A stretch of 24,833 nucleotides of DNA from Flavobacteriales bacterium UBA6049 (lineage in GTDB: Bacteria > Bacteroidota > Bacteroidia > Flavobacteriales_G > Salibacteraceae): the NCBI GenBank assembly GCA_002429085.1, contig DIYR01000150.1, forward strand, positions 1 through 24,833, read 5' to 3'. The notes under the pieces are model-generated. The model searched no databases and was not told the DNA's origin. It was given only the letters and a program-made list of their open reading frames with translations. The position numbers and the translations under genes were made by a program. Shown piece by piece: positions 1 through 8,119 of the stretch. Position 1 is the stretch's first letter; every line of letters starts with the position of its first letter.

Positions 1-58
1 TGTTACCCAAAATTCCTTTAAATTTGCCGCGCTCAAAATGTTGATAAGTAGCTCCCAT
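1..58 (-). CDS. possible N-terminus of a divergent gene, cut by window edge
   Basis: Reading the minus strand from an ATG at 58-56 gives an open frame of 19 codons to the window edge (MGATYQHFERGKFKGILGN) with no stop. Just upstream of the ATG, minus-strand TTCCTTTG (69-76) differs by one base from the Bacteroidota -7 element TAnnTTTG, which fits a gene divergent from lpxD. I do not recognise the protein and 19 residues are too few to assign a family. The + strand is closed in all three frames by position 94, so a gene reaching lpxD from the left on the + strand could only be a short C-terminal tail. Confidence 0.3.
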   Translation of the reverse strand, partial: MGATYQHFERGKFKGILGN

Positions 59-137
59 TGCAGAAATGCAAAGGAATTTAGAAACTACTTTTGAACAGAT
101 CATGTGTTTATAATCGAGCACTTTAAAACAGCCATGC

Positions 138-1187
138 ATGGAGTTTTCAGCAGGTCAAGTAGCAGAGCTAATTCAAGGTAAACTTGAGGGAAGTGAAACT
201 ACTGTCGTAACGAACTTATCTAAGATAGATCAAGGAGAGCCTAATACGCTTTCTTTTTTGTATAGTGCAGACTATGTATCTCATTTGTATACAACTGCCG
301 CTAGTGTAGTTATTATTAGCAACAGTATTCAACTAGAATACCCCGTTCCAAACCATGTTTCATTAATTTGGGTAGACGATGCACGTATGGCATTCGCTCA
401 GATTTTGCAGACGTACAAGCAGTACAAGCAGCAAGCGAAAGTGGGTATTCATCCGAAAGCAACTATTCACCATACCGCTCAGGTTGGTGAGAACGTATTT
501 ATTGGAGCCAATGTGGTTATTGGCCCAAATGTAAAGGTTGGAAACAACTGTTTCATTCACGCCAACACAACTATTTCTGATGACACTTGTATTGGAAATG
601 ATTGTACGATCTATAATAACGTTAGTATTTATGAAGAATGCGTAATCGGAAGCGACTGCGTTATTCAGGCTGGGGCTATTATTGGTGGTGATGGGTTTGG
701 GTTCCAACCAAACAGTGAAAACAACTACACTAAAATTGTGCACATTGGAAATGTGATTTTAGAAGATCATGTTGAGATTGGCGCAAATACAACTATTGAT
801 CGAGCTACAATGGGCTCAACGATCATTCGTAAAGGAGTTAAGTTAGATAACTTAATTCAAGTAGGACACAATGTGGAAATTGGTGAAAACACAGTAATTG
901 CAGCTCAATCTGGGATTGCTGGTTCTACCATCATTGGTAAAAACTGTATGATAGGAGGCCAGGTAGGTTTTGCAGGACACCAACGCATTGCTGATGGTGT
1001 AAAAATCGCTGCAAAAACAGGTGTTCCAAAAGATATATTGACTGAAAACACTATCCTTCAAGGAATTCCTGCTATGCCAATCGGAGACTTTAGAAAGTCT
1101 TTCGTTCTTTACAAAAACTTCCCATCCATCAAACAAGAACTTGACAACTTAAAGCAGCAAATTGCTGAATTGAAATCAAATAACTGA
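138..1187 (+). CDS. lpxD: LpxD, UDP-3-O-acylglucosamine N-acyltransferase
   Basis: Third step of lipid A synthesis: transfers a 3-hydroxyacyl chain from acyl-ACP to the 2-amino group of UDP-3-O-acylglucosamine in the cytoplasm. The 349 residues match the usual ~340. An N-terminal uridine-binding domain (about 1-100) precedes a left-handed beta-helix of hexapeptide repeats (about 105-310), then a C-terminal helix ending in a short coiled coil (about 320-349), as in known LpxD. His244 in the QVGHN motif corresponds to catalytic His239 of the E. coli enzyme, and His281 to its second conserved His276. The ATG at 138 is chosen because an ATG at 134 is out of frame. It is the first gene of a tight operon; lpxC-fabZ begins 17 nt after its stop. 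This copy, with both histidines and the C-terminal helix, is the likely housekeeping enzyme. Confidence 0.96.
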   Translation: MEFSAGQVAELIQGKLEGSETTVVTNLSKIDQGEPNTLSFLYSADYVSHLYTTAASVVIISNSIQLEYPVPNHVSLIWVDDARMAFAQILQTYKQYKQQAKVGIHPKATIHHTAQVGENVFIGANVVIGPNVKVGNNCFIHANTTISDDTCIGNDCTIYNNVSIYEECVIGSDCVIQAGAIIGGDGFGFQPNSENNYTKIVHIGNVILEDHVEIGANTTIDRATMGSTIIRKGVKLDNLIQVGHNVEIGENTVIAAQSGIAGSTIIGKNCMIGGQVGFAGHQRIADGVKIAAKTGVPKDILTENTILQGIPAMPIGDFRKSFVLYKNFPSIKQELDNLKQQIAELKSNN

Positions 1188-1204
1188 TCCTTCGAAACTG
1201 CATT

Positions 1205-2605
1205 ATGTCTGATAAGCAAAGAACTTTAAAATCTGAAATTTCGTTTACTGGTGTTGGTCTGCATACTGGTCAAAACATCACTATGACGTTGAAACCGGCT
1301 CCAGCCAATCATTGGTATGTTTTTGAACGTATAGATCTTGAAGGTAGACCACGTATCAAAGCGGATGCTGACAATGTATTCTCTACAAAAAGAGGAACTA
1401 GTTTAAAGCAAAATGGTGGTGAAATTCACACAACAGAGCATGTTCTTGCCGCTTTAGTAGGACTTCAAATAGATAATGCACTTATTGAAATCGATGGTCC
1501 TGAAGTGCCAATTTTAGACGGTAGTGCACTTCACTTTGTTGAAGGAATTTTAAAGATTGGATTTGAAGAATTAGATGCTGAAAGAGAATACTTTGTTCTC
1601 GATGAGAATCTAAAGTATGAGAACGAAGAGAAAGAAGCTGAAATTCTAGCAGTTCCAGATTCTGAATATCGTATTACTGTAATGGTTGATTACAACTCTC
1701 CATTATTGGGTACACAGCATGCAACCATGTACAACATTCATGAGTTTGAGAAGGACATAGCGCCTTGTAGAACTTTTGTGTTTTTGCGTGAGTTAATGCA
1801 ATTAGTAAATGCAGGGTTGATTAAAGGTGGTGATGTTGACAATGCCATCGTAATGGTTGATACTAGCTTGAGTGATGAAGAAAAGCAAAAGTTAGCTGCA
1901 ACGTTCAACAAGCCGGTAAGCATGTTGAAAGAAACGGGTATAGGGATCTTAAATAACCTAGACCTTCGGTTCGAAAACGAACCAGCACGCCACAAACTGT
2001 TAGACATTGTTGGAGATCTTGCCTTAGTTGGAAAACCAATTAAAGCACACATTTTAGCTGCCCGCCCTGGGCACACTAGCAATAGTGAATTTGCTAAGGT
2101 GTTGAAAGAACAAATTAAGAAGCAAAGTAAAGCGGCTCCTAAATTCGATTTAAATAAGGAACCTTTATTTGATACAAACGAAATTACTCGTGTTCTTCCT
2201 CACAGATATCCATTCTTATTGGTAGATAAGATCATGGAATTGAAAGAAGGAGAATATGTGATTGGAGTGAAGAACGTTACACGTAACGAGGAATTCTTTA
2301 ACGGTCACTTTCCAACTGAGCCAGTTATGCCAGGTGTACTAATTGTAGAAGCAATGGCACAAACTGGAGGGTTCTTGATCCTTGCTCATGTAGACGATCC
2401 AACTGAGTATGCTACCTACTTTATGAAGATTGATAATGTAAGGTTCAAACAAAAAGTTGTTCCTGGAGATACCATTATCTTTAAACTAGAGTTACTATCT
2501 CCAATTAGAAGAGGCATTGCTCACATGAAAGGTACAGCCTACGTGGGTGATAAAGTGGTGACTGAAGGAGAATTGTTGGCTCAAATCGCAAAAAAACAAG
2601 CTTAA
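1205..2605 (+). CDS. lpxC/fabZ: LpxC-FabZ fusion, deacetylase plus hydroxyacyl-ACP dehydratase
   Basis: Bifunctional protein of 466 residues. Residues 1-300 are LpxC, the zinc-dependent UDP-3-O-acyl-N-acetylglucosamine deacetylase that commits carbon to lipid A: the HTTEH motif supplies Glu78 (general base) and zinc ligand His79, HKLLD supplies ligands His263 and Asp267, and His290 lies in the late RPGHTSN motif. Residues about 318-466 are FabZ, the hot-dog-fold (3R)-hydroxyacyl-ACP dehydratase: catalytic His368 in NGHFP and Glu382 in VEAMAQ, 14 residues apart as in the family. The fusion is typical of Bacteroidota and joins two enzymes competing for the same 3-hydroxyacyl-ACP pool. The stop codon abuts the lpxA start with no gap, implying translational coupling. 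Confidence 0.97.
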   Translation: MSDKQRTLKSEISFTGVGLHTGQNITMTLKPAPANHWYVFERIDLEGRPRIKADADNVFSTKRGTSLKQNGGEIHTTEHVLAALVGLQIDNALIEIDGPEVPILDGSALHFVEGILKIGFEELDAEREYFVLDENLKYENEEKEAEILAVPDSEYRITVMVDYNSPLLGTQHATMYNIHEFEKDIAPCRTFVFLRELMQLVNAGLIKGGDVDNAIVMVDTSLSDEEKQKLAATFNKPVSMLKETGIGILNNLDLRFENEPARHKLLDIVGDLALVGKPIKAHILAARPGHTSNSEFAKVLKEQIKKQSKAAPKFDLNKEPLFDTNEITRVLPHRYPFLLVDKIMELKEGEYVIGVKNVTRNEEFFNGHFPTEPVMPGVLIVEAMAQTGGFLILAHVDDPTEYATYFMKIDNVRFKQKVVPGDTIIFKLELLSPIRRGIAHMKGTAYVGDKVVTEGELLAQIAKKQA

Positions 2606-3382
2606 ATGAGTGTTAGCCCAATGGCATACGTTCATCCTGATGCCAAAATTGGTAAGGATGTAACAATAGAAGCTTTTGCATCAGTATATGCAGATGTAGA
2701 AGTTGGTGATGGAACTTGGATTGGTCCTAATGCGGTAATCATGGATGGTGCACGCATCGGTAAGAATTGTAAAATTTTCCCTGGTGCAGTCGTGTCTGCC
2801 ATTCCGCAAGATCTTAAATACAAAGGGGAAAAATCTATTACCACCATTGGAGACAACACAACCATCAGAGAATGTGCAACCATCAATAAGGGAACCATTG
2901 ATAAAATGGAAACTCGCATCGGTGCCAATTGCCTTATTATGGCGTATGTGCATGTAGCACACGACACCTTTGTTGGAAACAACGTTATTATTGCTGTAGA
3001 CACGGTTTTGGCCGGGCACATGGTAATTGAAGACTTCGCGATCATAGAAGGTCTATGTGGAGCACAGCAATTTTTACATGTTGGAGCACATTCATTTATT
3101 GCTGGCGGATCGCTTATCCGAAAGAATGTACCTCCGTTTATTAAGTGTGCACGTGAACCTCTAACCTATACAGGAATCAATGCTATTGGATTACGTAGAA
3201 GAGGTTGGGCAGAAGAAACAATCAAAGAGATTGAAGATATCTACCGTACCCTCTATATTCGTCATAAGAACATTGGTAACGCTGTTGAAGAAATCAAGGA
3301 AAAGTTCCCTGATAGCGAGCACAAACAACTTATTCTTGATTTCATAGCTAAATCAGAAAACGGAATTGTAAAACGTCCGTAA
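2606..3382 (+). CDS. lpxA: LpxA, UDP-N-acetylglucosamine O-acyltransferase
   Basis: First enzyme of lipid A synthesis: acylates the 3-OH of UDP-GlcNAc with a 3-hydroxyacyl chain from ACP. At 258 residues it has the usual length. A hexapeptide-repeat beta-helix covers about residues 8-190, followed by the helical C-terminal domain (about 195-258). The VHVAHD motif places His119 at the position of the E. coli catalytic His125, and the AGH motif gives His138, equivalent to His144. The start directly follows the lpxC-fabZ stop; an internal Met6 is possible but the first ATG fits the coupling. The acyl chain length cannot be read reliably from the sequence alone. Confidence 0.97.
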   Translation: MSVSPMAYVHPDAKIGKDVTIEAFASVYADVEVGDGTWIGPNAVIMDGARIGKNCKIFPGAVVSAIPQDLKYKGEKSITTIGDNTTIRECATINKGTIDKMETRIGANCLIMAYVHVAHDTFVGNNVIIAVDTVLAGHMVIEDFAIIEGLCGAQQFLHVGAHSFIAGGSLIRKNVPPFIKCAREPLTYTGINAIGLRRRGWAEETIKEIEDIYRTLYIRHKNIGNAVEEIKEKFPDSEHKQLILDFIAKSENGIVKRP

Positions 3383-3384
3383 GC

Positions 3385-4023
3385 ATGCACATTCGTGCTG
3401 AGCACATAGGCAAACGTTTTAATAAAGAATGGATTTTTCGGGATCTCAATTATCAATTTGAATCTGGAAAATCATACGCTATTCTTGGATCTAATGGATC
3501 TGGAAAATCTACCCTGCTTCAAGTAATTTCTGGATATGCTAGATCTTCTGAAGGAGAACTTCACGTTCAAGTAAAAGGTAAAAAACTATCTGTTGAGCAG
3601 CTATTTCGACATGTAAGCTTAGCCACACCTTACCTTGGTATTTACGAGGATTATTACTTGCCTGAAATGCTTGAATTTCATTTTAATTTAAAGCCCCTCA
3701 AAAAGGACATCAATATCAAGCAATTGCCTGAATTACTCCAACTAGGACATGCGCTTAACAGACCTATCAAGCAATTCTCTAGCGGAATGAAACAACGCGT
3801 TCGATTAGGCCTAGCCATTTTAAGCGACACGCCATTTTTATTCTTAGATGAACCTACTAGTAACTTAGACGCCACTGGCAAAGCATGGTATGCAGATCTA
3901 ATTCAACAACATACCCAAGATAGAATGGTGATGGTTTGCAGTAATCATCAAGAAGAAGAAATTTTCTTTTGTAATCAGCGATTAGAGATTGCAGACTATA
4001 AACCACCCATAAAGTCAAAATAG
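3385..4023 (+). CDS. orphan ABC transporter ATP-binding protein
   Basis: Single nucleotide-binding domain of 212 residues, short for the family and close to the CcmA-like size class. Walker A is GSNGSGKST (35-43), the signature is FSSGMKQR (131-138), Walker B with its glutamate is FLFLDEP (151-157) and the H-loop histidine is His188, so it should hydrolyse ATP. No membrane segment is present and no permease gene lies in the window, so its partner must be encoded elsewhere. It starts 2 nt after the lpxA stop and is presumably co-transcribed with lipid A genes and efp. A role in moving a lipid or envelope component is suggested only by position; the substrate is unknown. Confidence 0.9.
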   Translation: MHIRAEHIGKRFNKEWIFRDLNYQFESGKSYAILGSNGSGKSTLLQVISGYARSSEGELHVQVKGKKLSVEQLFRHVSLATPYLGIYEDYYLPEMLEFHFNLKPLKKDINIKQLPELLQLGHALNRPIKQFSSGMKQRVRLGLAILSDTPFLFLDEPTSNLDATGKAWYADLIQQHTQDRMVMVCSNHQEEEIFFCNQRLEIADYKPPIKSK

Positions 4024-4052
4024 TACATTCGTAATCTTATAACGAACTAGAT

Positions 4053-4619
4053 ATGGCATCAACATCTGATATCCGCAACGGATTGTGCATCCGTTTCAAC
4101 AACGACATTTATCAAATCAAAGAATTCTTGCACGTAAAGCCAGGTAAAGGTGCTGCATTCGTGCGTACAAAAATCAAAAGCATGACAACAGGTAAAGTGT
4201 TAGACAACACCTTTCCTGCTGGAGCTAAAATTGATGAAGTAAGAGTAGAAACTCGCGACTACCAATACTTGTATAAAGAAGGTGATGATATGCACTTCAT
4301 GAACAACGAAACGTTTGAACAAACTTTCATTGCAGCAGACATGATTGATAATCATGATTTGTTGAAAGAAGGGGAAAACGTAAAAATCGTTTTTGATGCT
4401 GCTGATGAAAAACCATTAACAGTTGATCTTCCAACAGTAGCCATCTTAGAAGTTACTTATACAGAACCTGGTATTAAAGGTGATACTGCTACAAACAGTA
4501 TGAAACCTGCCACTGTAGAAACTGGTGCAGAAATTAGAGTTCCTTTATTTGTGAATGAAGGAGATAAAGTAAAAGTTAGAACAGACGATCGTTCATACCA
4601 AGAACGTGTAAAATCATAA
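4053..4619 (+). CDS. efp: translation elongation factor P
   Basis: EF-P binds between the ribosomal P and E sites and relieves stalling at consecutive prolines. The 188 residues have the three-beta-barrel layout: a KOW-like N-terminal domain with the loop PGKG (30-33), the OB domain, and a C-terminal domain ending in SYQERVKS. Lys32 sits at the loop tip, where E. coli carries the beta-lysylated Lys34. No epmA, epmB or other modification gene is in the window, so whether this lysine is modified here is unknown. The gene follows the ABC ATPase by 29 nt and is closed by a strong intrinsic terminator, marking the end of the lipid A operon. Confidence 0.97.
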   Translation: MASTSDIRNGLCIRFNNDIYQIKEFLHVKPGKGAAFVRTKIKSMTTGKVLDNTFPAGAKIDEVRVETRDYQYLYKEGDDMHFMNNETFEQTFIAADMIDNHDLLKEGENVKIVFDAADEKPLTVDLPTVAILEVTYTEPGIKGDTATNSMKPATVETGAEIRVPLFVNEGDKVKVRTDDRSYQERVKS

Positions 4620-4640
4620 GCCAATTAGGCAATCATAAAG

Positions 4641-4667
4641 AAGCGGGTTCAATACCCGCTTTTTTTT
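4641..4667 (+). terminator. intrinsic terminator after efp
   Basis: A perfect 8-bp stem, AAGCGGGT (4641-4648) pairing with ACCCGCTT (4654-4661), encloses a 5-nt loop and runs into an uninterrupted T tract to 4667. It lies 21 nt after the efp stop and should end the lpxD-efp transcript, leaving the next gene dependent on its own promoter or on read-through. Confidence 0.9.
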
Positions 4668-4690
4668 GGTTTATATCAAATAACAAGACT

Positions 4691-5629
4691 ATGAAATACG
4701 CATCTCCACAGCGATTAGAAGATATTGCTGAGATTATTAGTGCCAAGTTTGTTGGACCAGCAGATTTTGAAGTATTGGGGCAAAATGAAATTCATGTAGT
4801 TGAGCCTGGCGACATTGTATTTGTAGATCATCCAAAGTACTACGATAAAGCATTAGAATCGGCTGCAACCATTGTGTTAATCAATAAAGAAGTTGAATGC
4901 CCTGACGGAAAAGCCTTGCTGATTAGCGATGATCCTTTTAGAGATTTCAATACTTTAACAAAACACTTCAGTCCATTTATTGCCAGTACCGCAAACATTG
5001 ACCCAAGTGCCATTATTGGCGAAGGAACAGTAGTTCAACCAGGAGCAGTTATTGGAGCTAATGTGGTAGTAGGAAAAGACTGTATTATTCATGCCAATGC
5101 CGTAATCAATTACAACTGTGTGGTAGGTGATCGTTGTATTATTCATTCTAATGTTGTAGTGGGTGCTGAAGCTTTCTATTACAAACGTAGAGAAGAAGGA
5201 TACGATAAACTACTTTCTGGAGGTAGAGCAATACTTGAAAATGATGTTGAGCTAGGAGCTGGAACTACAATAGATAGAGGTGTTTCTGGTGATACTACCA
5301 TTAAACGCGGAACAAAAATTGACAACTTGTGCCATGTAGGGCACGATACTATTGTAGGCGAAGATTGCTTATTCGCTGCACATACTGGAATTGCTGGTTG
5401 TACGGTGGTTGGAAACAGTGTTACTCTGTGGGGAAGAGTTGGTGTATCTAGCGGATTACATATTGGTGACAAGGCTGTTGTTTTAGCTTGCTCTTGTATC
5501 TCAAAATCATTAGAAGGTAACAAAACCTATTTCGGAACTCCTGCTGAAGAAGCAAGAGGGAAATGGAAAGAATTAGCGGCTATTCGCCAGCTTCCAGATG
5601 CTCTGAAGAAGCTGAAGGATTTGTCTTAG
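4691..5629 (+). CDS. LpxD-like hexapeptide acyltransferase, paralog
   Basis: A second LpxD-family protein of 312 residues, usually annotated as UDP-3-O-(3-hydroxymyristoyl)glucosamine N-acyltransferase. It has an N-terminal LpxD-like domain (about 1-95), hexapeptide repeats (about 100-275) and a short tail. His218 in CHVGHD aligns with catalytic His244 of the LpxD at 138-1187. The second conserved histidine (His281 there, in GFAGHQ) aligns with Gly255; a histidine two residues later (His257) might or might not substitute. The C-terminal coiled-coil helix is shorter. It could be an N-acyltransferase for a different sugar or a minor lipid A activity. It starts 23 nt after the T tract of the efp terminator, and its last 50 nt overlap the convergent ligase gene. 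Confidence 0.85.
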   Translation: MKYASPQRLEDIAEIISAKFVGPADFEVLGQNEIHVVEPGDIVFVDHPKYYDKALESAATIVLINKEVECPDGKALLISDDPFRDFNTLTKHFSPFIASTANIDPSAIIGEGTVVQPGAVIGANVVVGKDCIIHANAVINYNCVVGDRCIIHSNVVVGAEAFYYKRREEGYDKLLSGGRAILENDVELGAGTTIDRGVSGDTTIKRGTKIDNLCHVGHDTIVGEDCLFAAHTGIAGCTVVGNSVTLWGRVGVSSGLHIGDKAVVLACSCISKSLEGNKTYFGTPAEEARGKWKELAAIRQLPDALKKLKDLS

Positions 5630-7043
5630 GCATTCGCTTCCCGTATACATCAAATGCTACAACGATCGCGATAAAGCCCCAGAACGTAATGGCGGCTTTG
5701 TCCTGATCGAGGTAGTTATTCAACGTAGCGTGAATAAAATACGTTCCTAAACCTACCAATACAGCCATCAATAAGTTCGCTTGGTTACGATCTTCTAATT
5801 GATAATACAACGGAATTCCTCTCACGTATATTAGTAGGATAATAGCCAAGAAAGCGATTAACCCCGGTACTCCTTGTTCTGCCATACGCCCAAAATACTC
5901 GCTGTGGGCATTTCCTAAATTCCCGAAATTGGTAGAGATTACTGTTAGCTCAGATGATCGTTGATAAGGCGCATATAAAAATGAATACGTTCCTGGTCCT
6001 TTACCCAATACTGGATCTTCAAAGAACATTCTGAACGCACAACTCCATCTATTCAATCTTTCCAAATTAGATGCATCAGTAGCCACGTTTGAAATTGATT
6101 CTACGTGTTCTGCCAAGTCACCAGAAGAATCTTGCCTGTTCTTCTCTAACTTATGAATGATCTCGGTTTGCAACGAATTGAAAACAAGTCCACCGGCAAT
6201 TGCAGCAACTAACAATATCCACCATTTCACCTTATATCTGATAACAGCATATAAAACTACACCACCAACCAAACTTACCCATGCAGCTCTTGTTAATGAT
6301 GCTACCACCCCAATCATTAGAATTCCAAAAAAGAATCCTGAAAGAATTTTAGCATTGATGTCATACTTCTTATCGAACATAAAAGCAAACGTGATAGGAA
6401 TGTAAAACGCCAACATAGCTCCATAAATCGTATGATCTTTATAGAACGGTTGCATTACCCAGTGGGCAGCTTGAGCGTCAAAACCGCGAACAGCTTGCCT
6501 AATCAACGTGTAGATGACAATACCTGCAAATGGCACAATGTACATCCACAAATATTTCTTTACAAGATCTGGGTATTTGAACATTTGCGCAGCCACAAAA
6601 AAGAATGGTACAATAAACCATAAGCGCGCTAAAAAGAACTTAAAACTTACCAGCGGTAAATCACTTGTGAATGCCGTTAATACAATCCAGAACAAGAAAA
6701 AATAAATGGAAACTGTAATTGGATTTCTAAGAATACGCGAATCATAACGCATATCATAGGCCTGTTTTAAGAGAAAAACAGCCATTGCTCCGAACAACAA
6801 GGGGTCGGTGGGTAATGATAAACCTAACCCTCCACCTACATCTTCTAAATTCAGTGATAATGGCGTACAAAAGGTTATGAGTAATAATAGCCAATGTAAT
6901 CTGAAAATAGCCAATGCAACAATGATCAAAGCAGCTGGTAGCGCAGCTATCCAGAATACTTCGAAATAGATGAAAACAGCACTTAACAAAATGAAAAGTC
7001 CTGAACCACCTAGTACCCACCGTTGCTTGAGGGCCTCAGTCAT
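5580..7043 (-). CDS. O-antigen ligase / Wzy-type polymerase
   Basis: Polytopic inner-membrane protein of 487 residues with roughly ten to twelve hydrophobic segments and a large periplasmic loop at about 290-395. The Wzy_C region is recognisable: SLTRAAW (249-255, with the conserved arginine Arg252) opens the core, the loop contains DPVLGKGPGTY, and NAHSEYFGRMAEQG (378-391) carries His380 at the position of the histidine important in WaaL ligases. Ligases and polymerases share this fold, so it either joins undecaprenyl-linked glycan to lipid A core or polymerises repeat units. Its ATG overlaps the Wzz stop by one base (TAATG), implying coupled translation. Its last 50 nt are antisense to the end of the LpxD-like gene. 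Confidence 0.88.
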   Translation of the reverse strand: MTEALKQRWVLGGSGLFILLSAVFIYFEVFWIAALPAALIIVALAIFRLHWLLLLITFCTPLSLNLEDVGGGLGLSLPTDPLLFGAMAVFLLKQAYDMRYDSRILRNPITVSIYFFLFWIVLTAFTSDLPLVSFKFFLARLWFIVPFFFVAAQMFKYPDLVKKYLWMYIVPFAGIVIYTLIRQAVRGFDAQAAHWVMQPFYKDHTIYGAMLAFYIPITFAFMFDKKYDINAKILSGFFFGILMIGVVASLTRAAWVSLVGGVVLYAVIRYKVKWWILLVAAIAGGLVFNSLQTEIIHKLEKNRQDSSGDLAEHVESISNVATDASNLERLNRWSCAFRMFFEDPVLGKGPGTYSFLYAPYQRSSELTVISTNFGNLGNAHSEYFGRMAEQGVPGLIAFLAIILLIYVRGIPLYYQLEDRNQANLLMAVLVGLGTYFIHATLNNYLDQDKAAITFWGFIAIVVAFDVYGKRMPKTNPSASSEHLEAGE

Positions 7044-8068
7044 TAGTCTTTAATCTGATTGGCAAAACGTTGGTAGTTCTCTACCCCAATAATCACCAGA
7101 ACAGCCAAAAGCAAAGCGCTCATAGTGGACACTACCACAATTAGCCACCTAACAGGATATGCTTTCTTTTCTTGAGGTTGTGCTTCGTTTACCACAAATT
7201 TGTGTGTGATATTTTGATTTGCATCTACTTTTACCTCATCATACTTACCTCTTAACAATACAAATCGTTCGCGCAAGAACTCTAAGTTCTCCGTCATTGA
7301 TTTATAGGCAGAGCCATACTTTGCAAGCGTATCTAATTGAGACTCTAATTCACGAACAACACCTTGCTTATTTGCAGCAATCGCTTCGTAATATACCTTA
7401 GTAATCTGCTCAATTTGCTTGTCGTACTCTTGAACACCTTTTCTACGCAGAACAGTCAATGAGTCATCTAACTCTTGCATGTACGTAGTTAGGTTATTGT
7501 ATTCGTCTTCAATTACGGATAGCGCTTGACTTGCACGATCTCTCAACATTTTGTTTTTAGTTGAATCGACTAGGGCAGCAATATCATTCGCAATATCAGC
7601 AGCCATTTTTGGATCAGTATCCAACACATCAATTCTGATAGAGTTAAACTCCGTACGCTTGTAATTCACATTACTTTCCCATGTTTGACCAAGCTCAGTA
7701 TTTGCAAAATCACCTGTTGGATCAATCTCATAATGGTTCATCAAGTCGTACTTGCTCCAAATTCTCCATTTAATGTTATCCGAGTTTAAGATTTGAAGCA
7801 TTGCCTCTGCTTGCTCTTCTTCACCAAAAGTGGAAATATCATTCTTCGCTGCGGCATCCATAGTCATGACCGCTTTAGATAATGAACTATTCTGTGCAGG
7901 GAAAAAGATTACAGTTGATTGATACTTATTTGTAATCATTAAAGAAACTCCGGCAGAAACTAATGCTGCTAGAAAACCAACTATAATAAGTTGCTTTCTC
8001 CACTTTAAGAGGAAGATGATAAAATTAGATGAATCAAATTCCGATCTCTGAGGATCTTGGGTTGTCAT
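7043..8068 (-). CDS. Wzz-type polysaccharide chain-length regulator
   Basis: Wzz/PCP protein of 341 residues that would set the modal length of a surface polysaccharide. Transmembrane segments lie at about 26-45 and 306-328, bracketing a periplasmic domain with a long coiled-coil-rich helix (about 160-275); a proline (Pro305) just before the second segment resembles the proline-rich motif of the family. There is no C-terminal tyrosine kinase domain, so it belongs to the O-antigen type rather than the Wzc type. It is translationally coupled to the downstream ligase/polymerase gene, the usual functional partner. A perfect -7 element lies upstream at 8087-8094. Confidence 0.88.
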   Translation of the reverse strand: MTTQDPQRSEFDSSNFIIFLLKWRKQLIIVGFLAALVSAGVSLMITNKYQSTVIFFPAQNSSLSKAVMTMDAAAKNDISTFGEEEQAEAMLQILNSDNIKWRIWSKYDLMNHYEIDPTGDFANTELGQTWESNVNYKRTEFNSIRIDVLDTDPKMAADIANDIAALVDSTKNKMLRDRASQALSVIEDEYNNLTTYMQELDDSLTVLRRKGVQEYDKQIEQITKVYYEAIAANKQGVVRELESQLDTLAKYGSAYKSMTENLEFLRERFVLLRGKYDEVKVDANQNITHKFVVNEAQPQEKKAYPVRWLIVVVSTMSALLLAVLVIIGVENYQRFANQIKD

Positions 8069-8086
8069 AGTCTACGATTTGGGTGC

Positions 8087-8094
8087 CAAAAATA
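8087..8094 (-). promoter_or_regulatory. candidate -7 element upstream of the Wzz gene
   Basis: On the minus strand this is TATTTTTG, a perfect match to the Bacteroidota -7 consensus TAnnTTTG, 18 nt upstream of the Wzz ATG in the 51-nt gap after the flippase gene. No TTG lies at the expected -33 spacing, so it may be a weak internal promoter of the polysaccharide operon or a chance match. Confidence 0.3.
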
Positions 8095-8119
8095 ACATAA
8101 TAAGCTTCTGAGACTTGGA

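Noticed and set aside
90..116. lpxD promoter from TTTG at 90-93 and TATAATCG at 109-116
   Set aside because: The -7 match has two mismatches and the spacer is too short (15 nt).
4028..4046. Hairpin TTCGTAAT / ATAACGAA between the ABC gene and efp
   Set aside because: Short AT-rich stem with a mismatch and no T tract; not convincing as terminator or attenuator.
852..5523. Long open frames antisense to the hexapeptide-repeat genes (for example 852-1136, 2632-3045, 5179-5523)
   Set aside because: Repetitive hexapeptide coding leaves the opposite strand free of stops; the translations are low in plausible domains, and the sense genes are certain.
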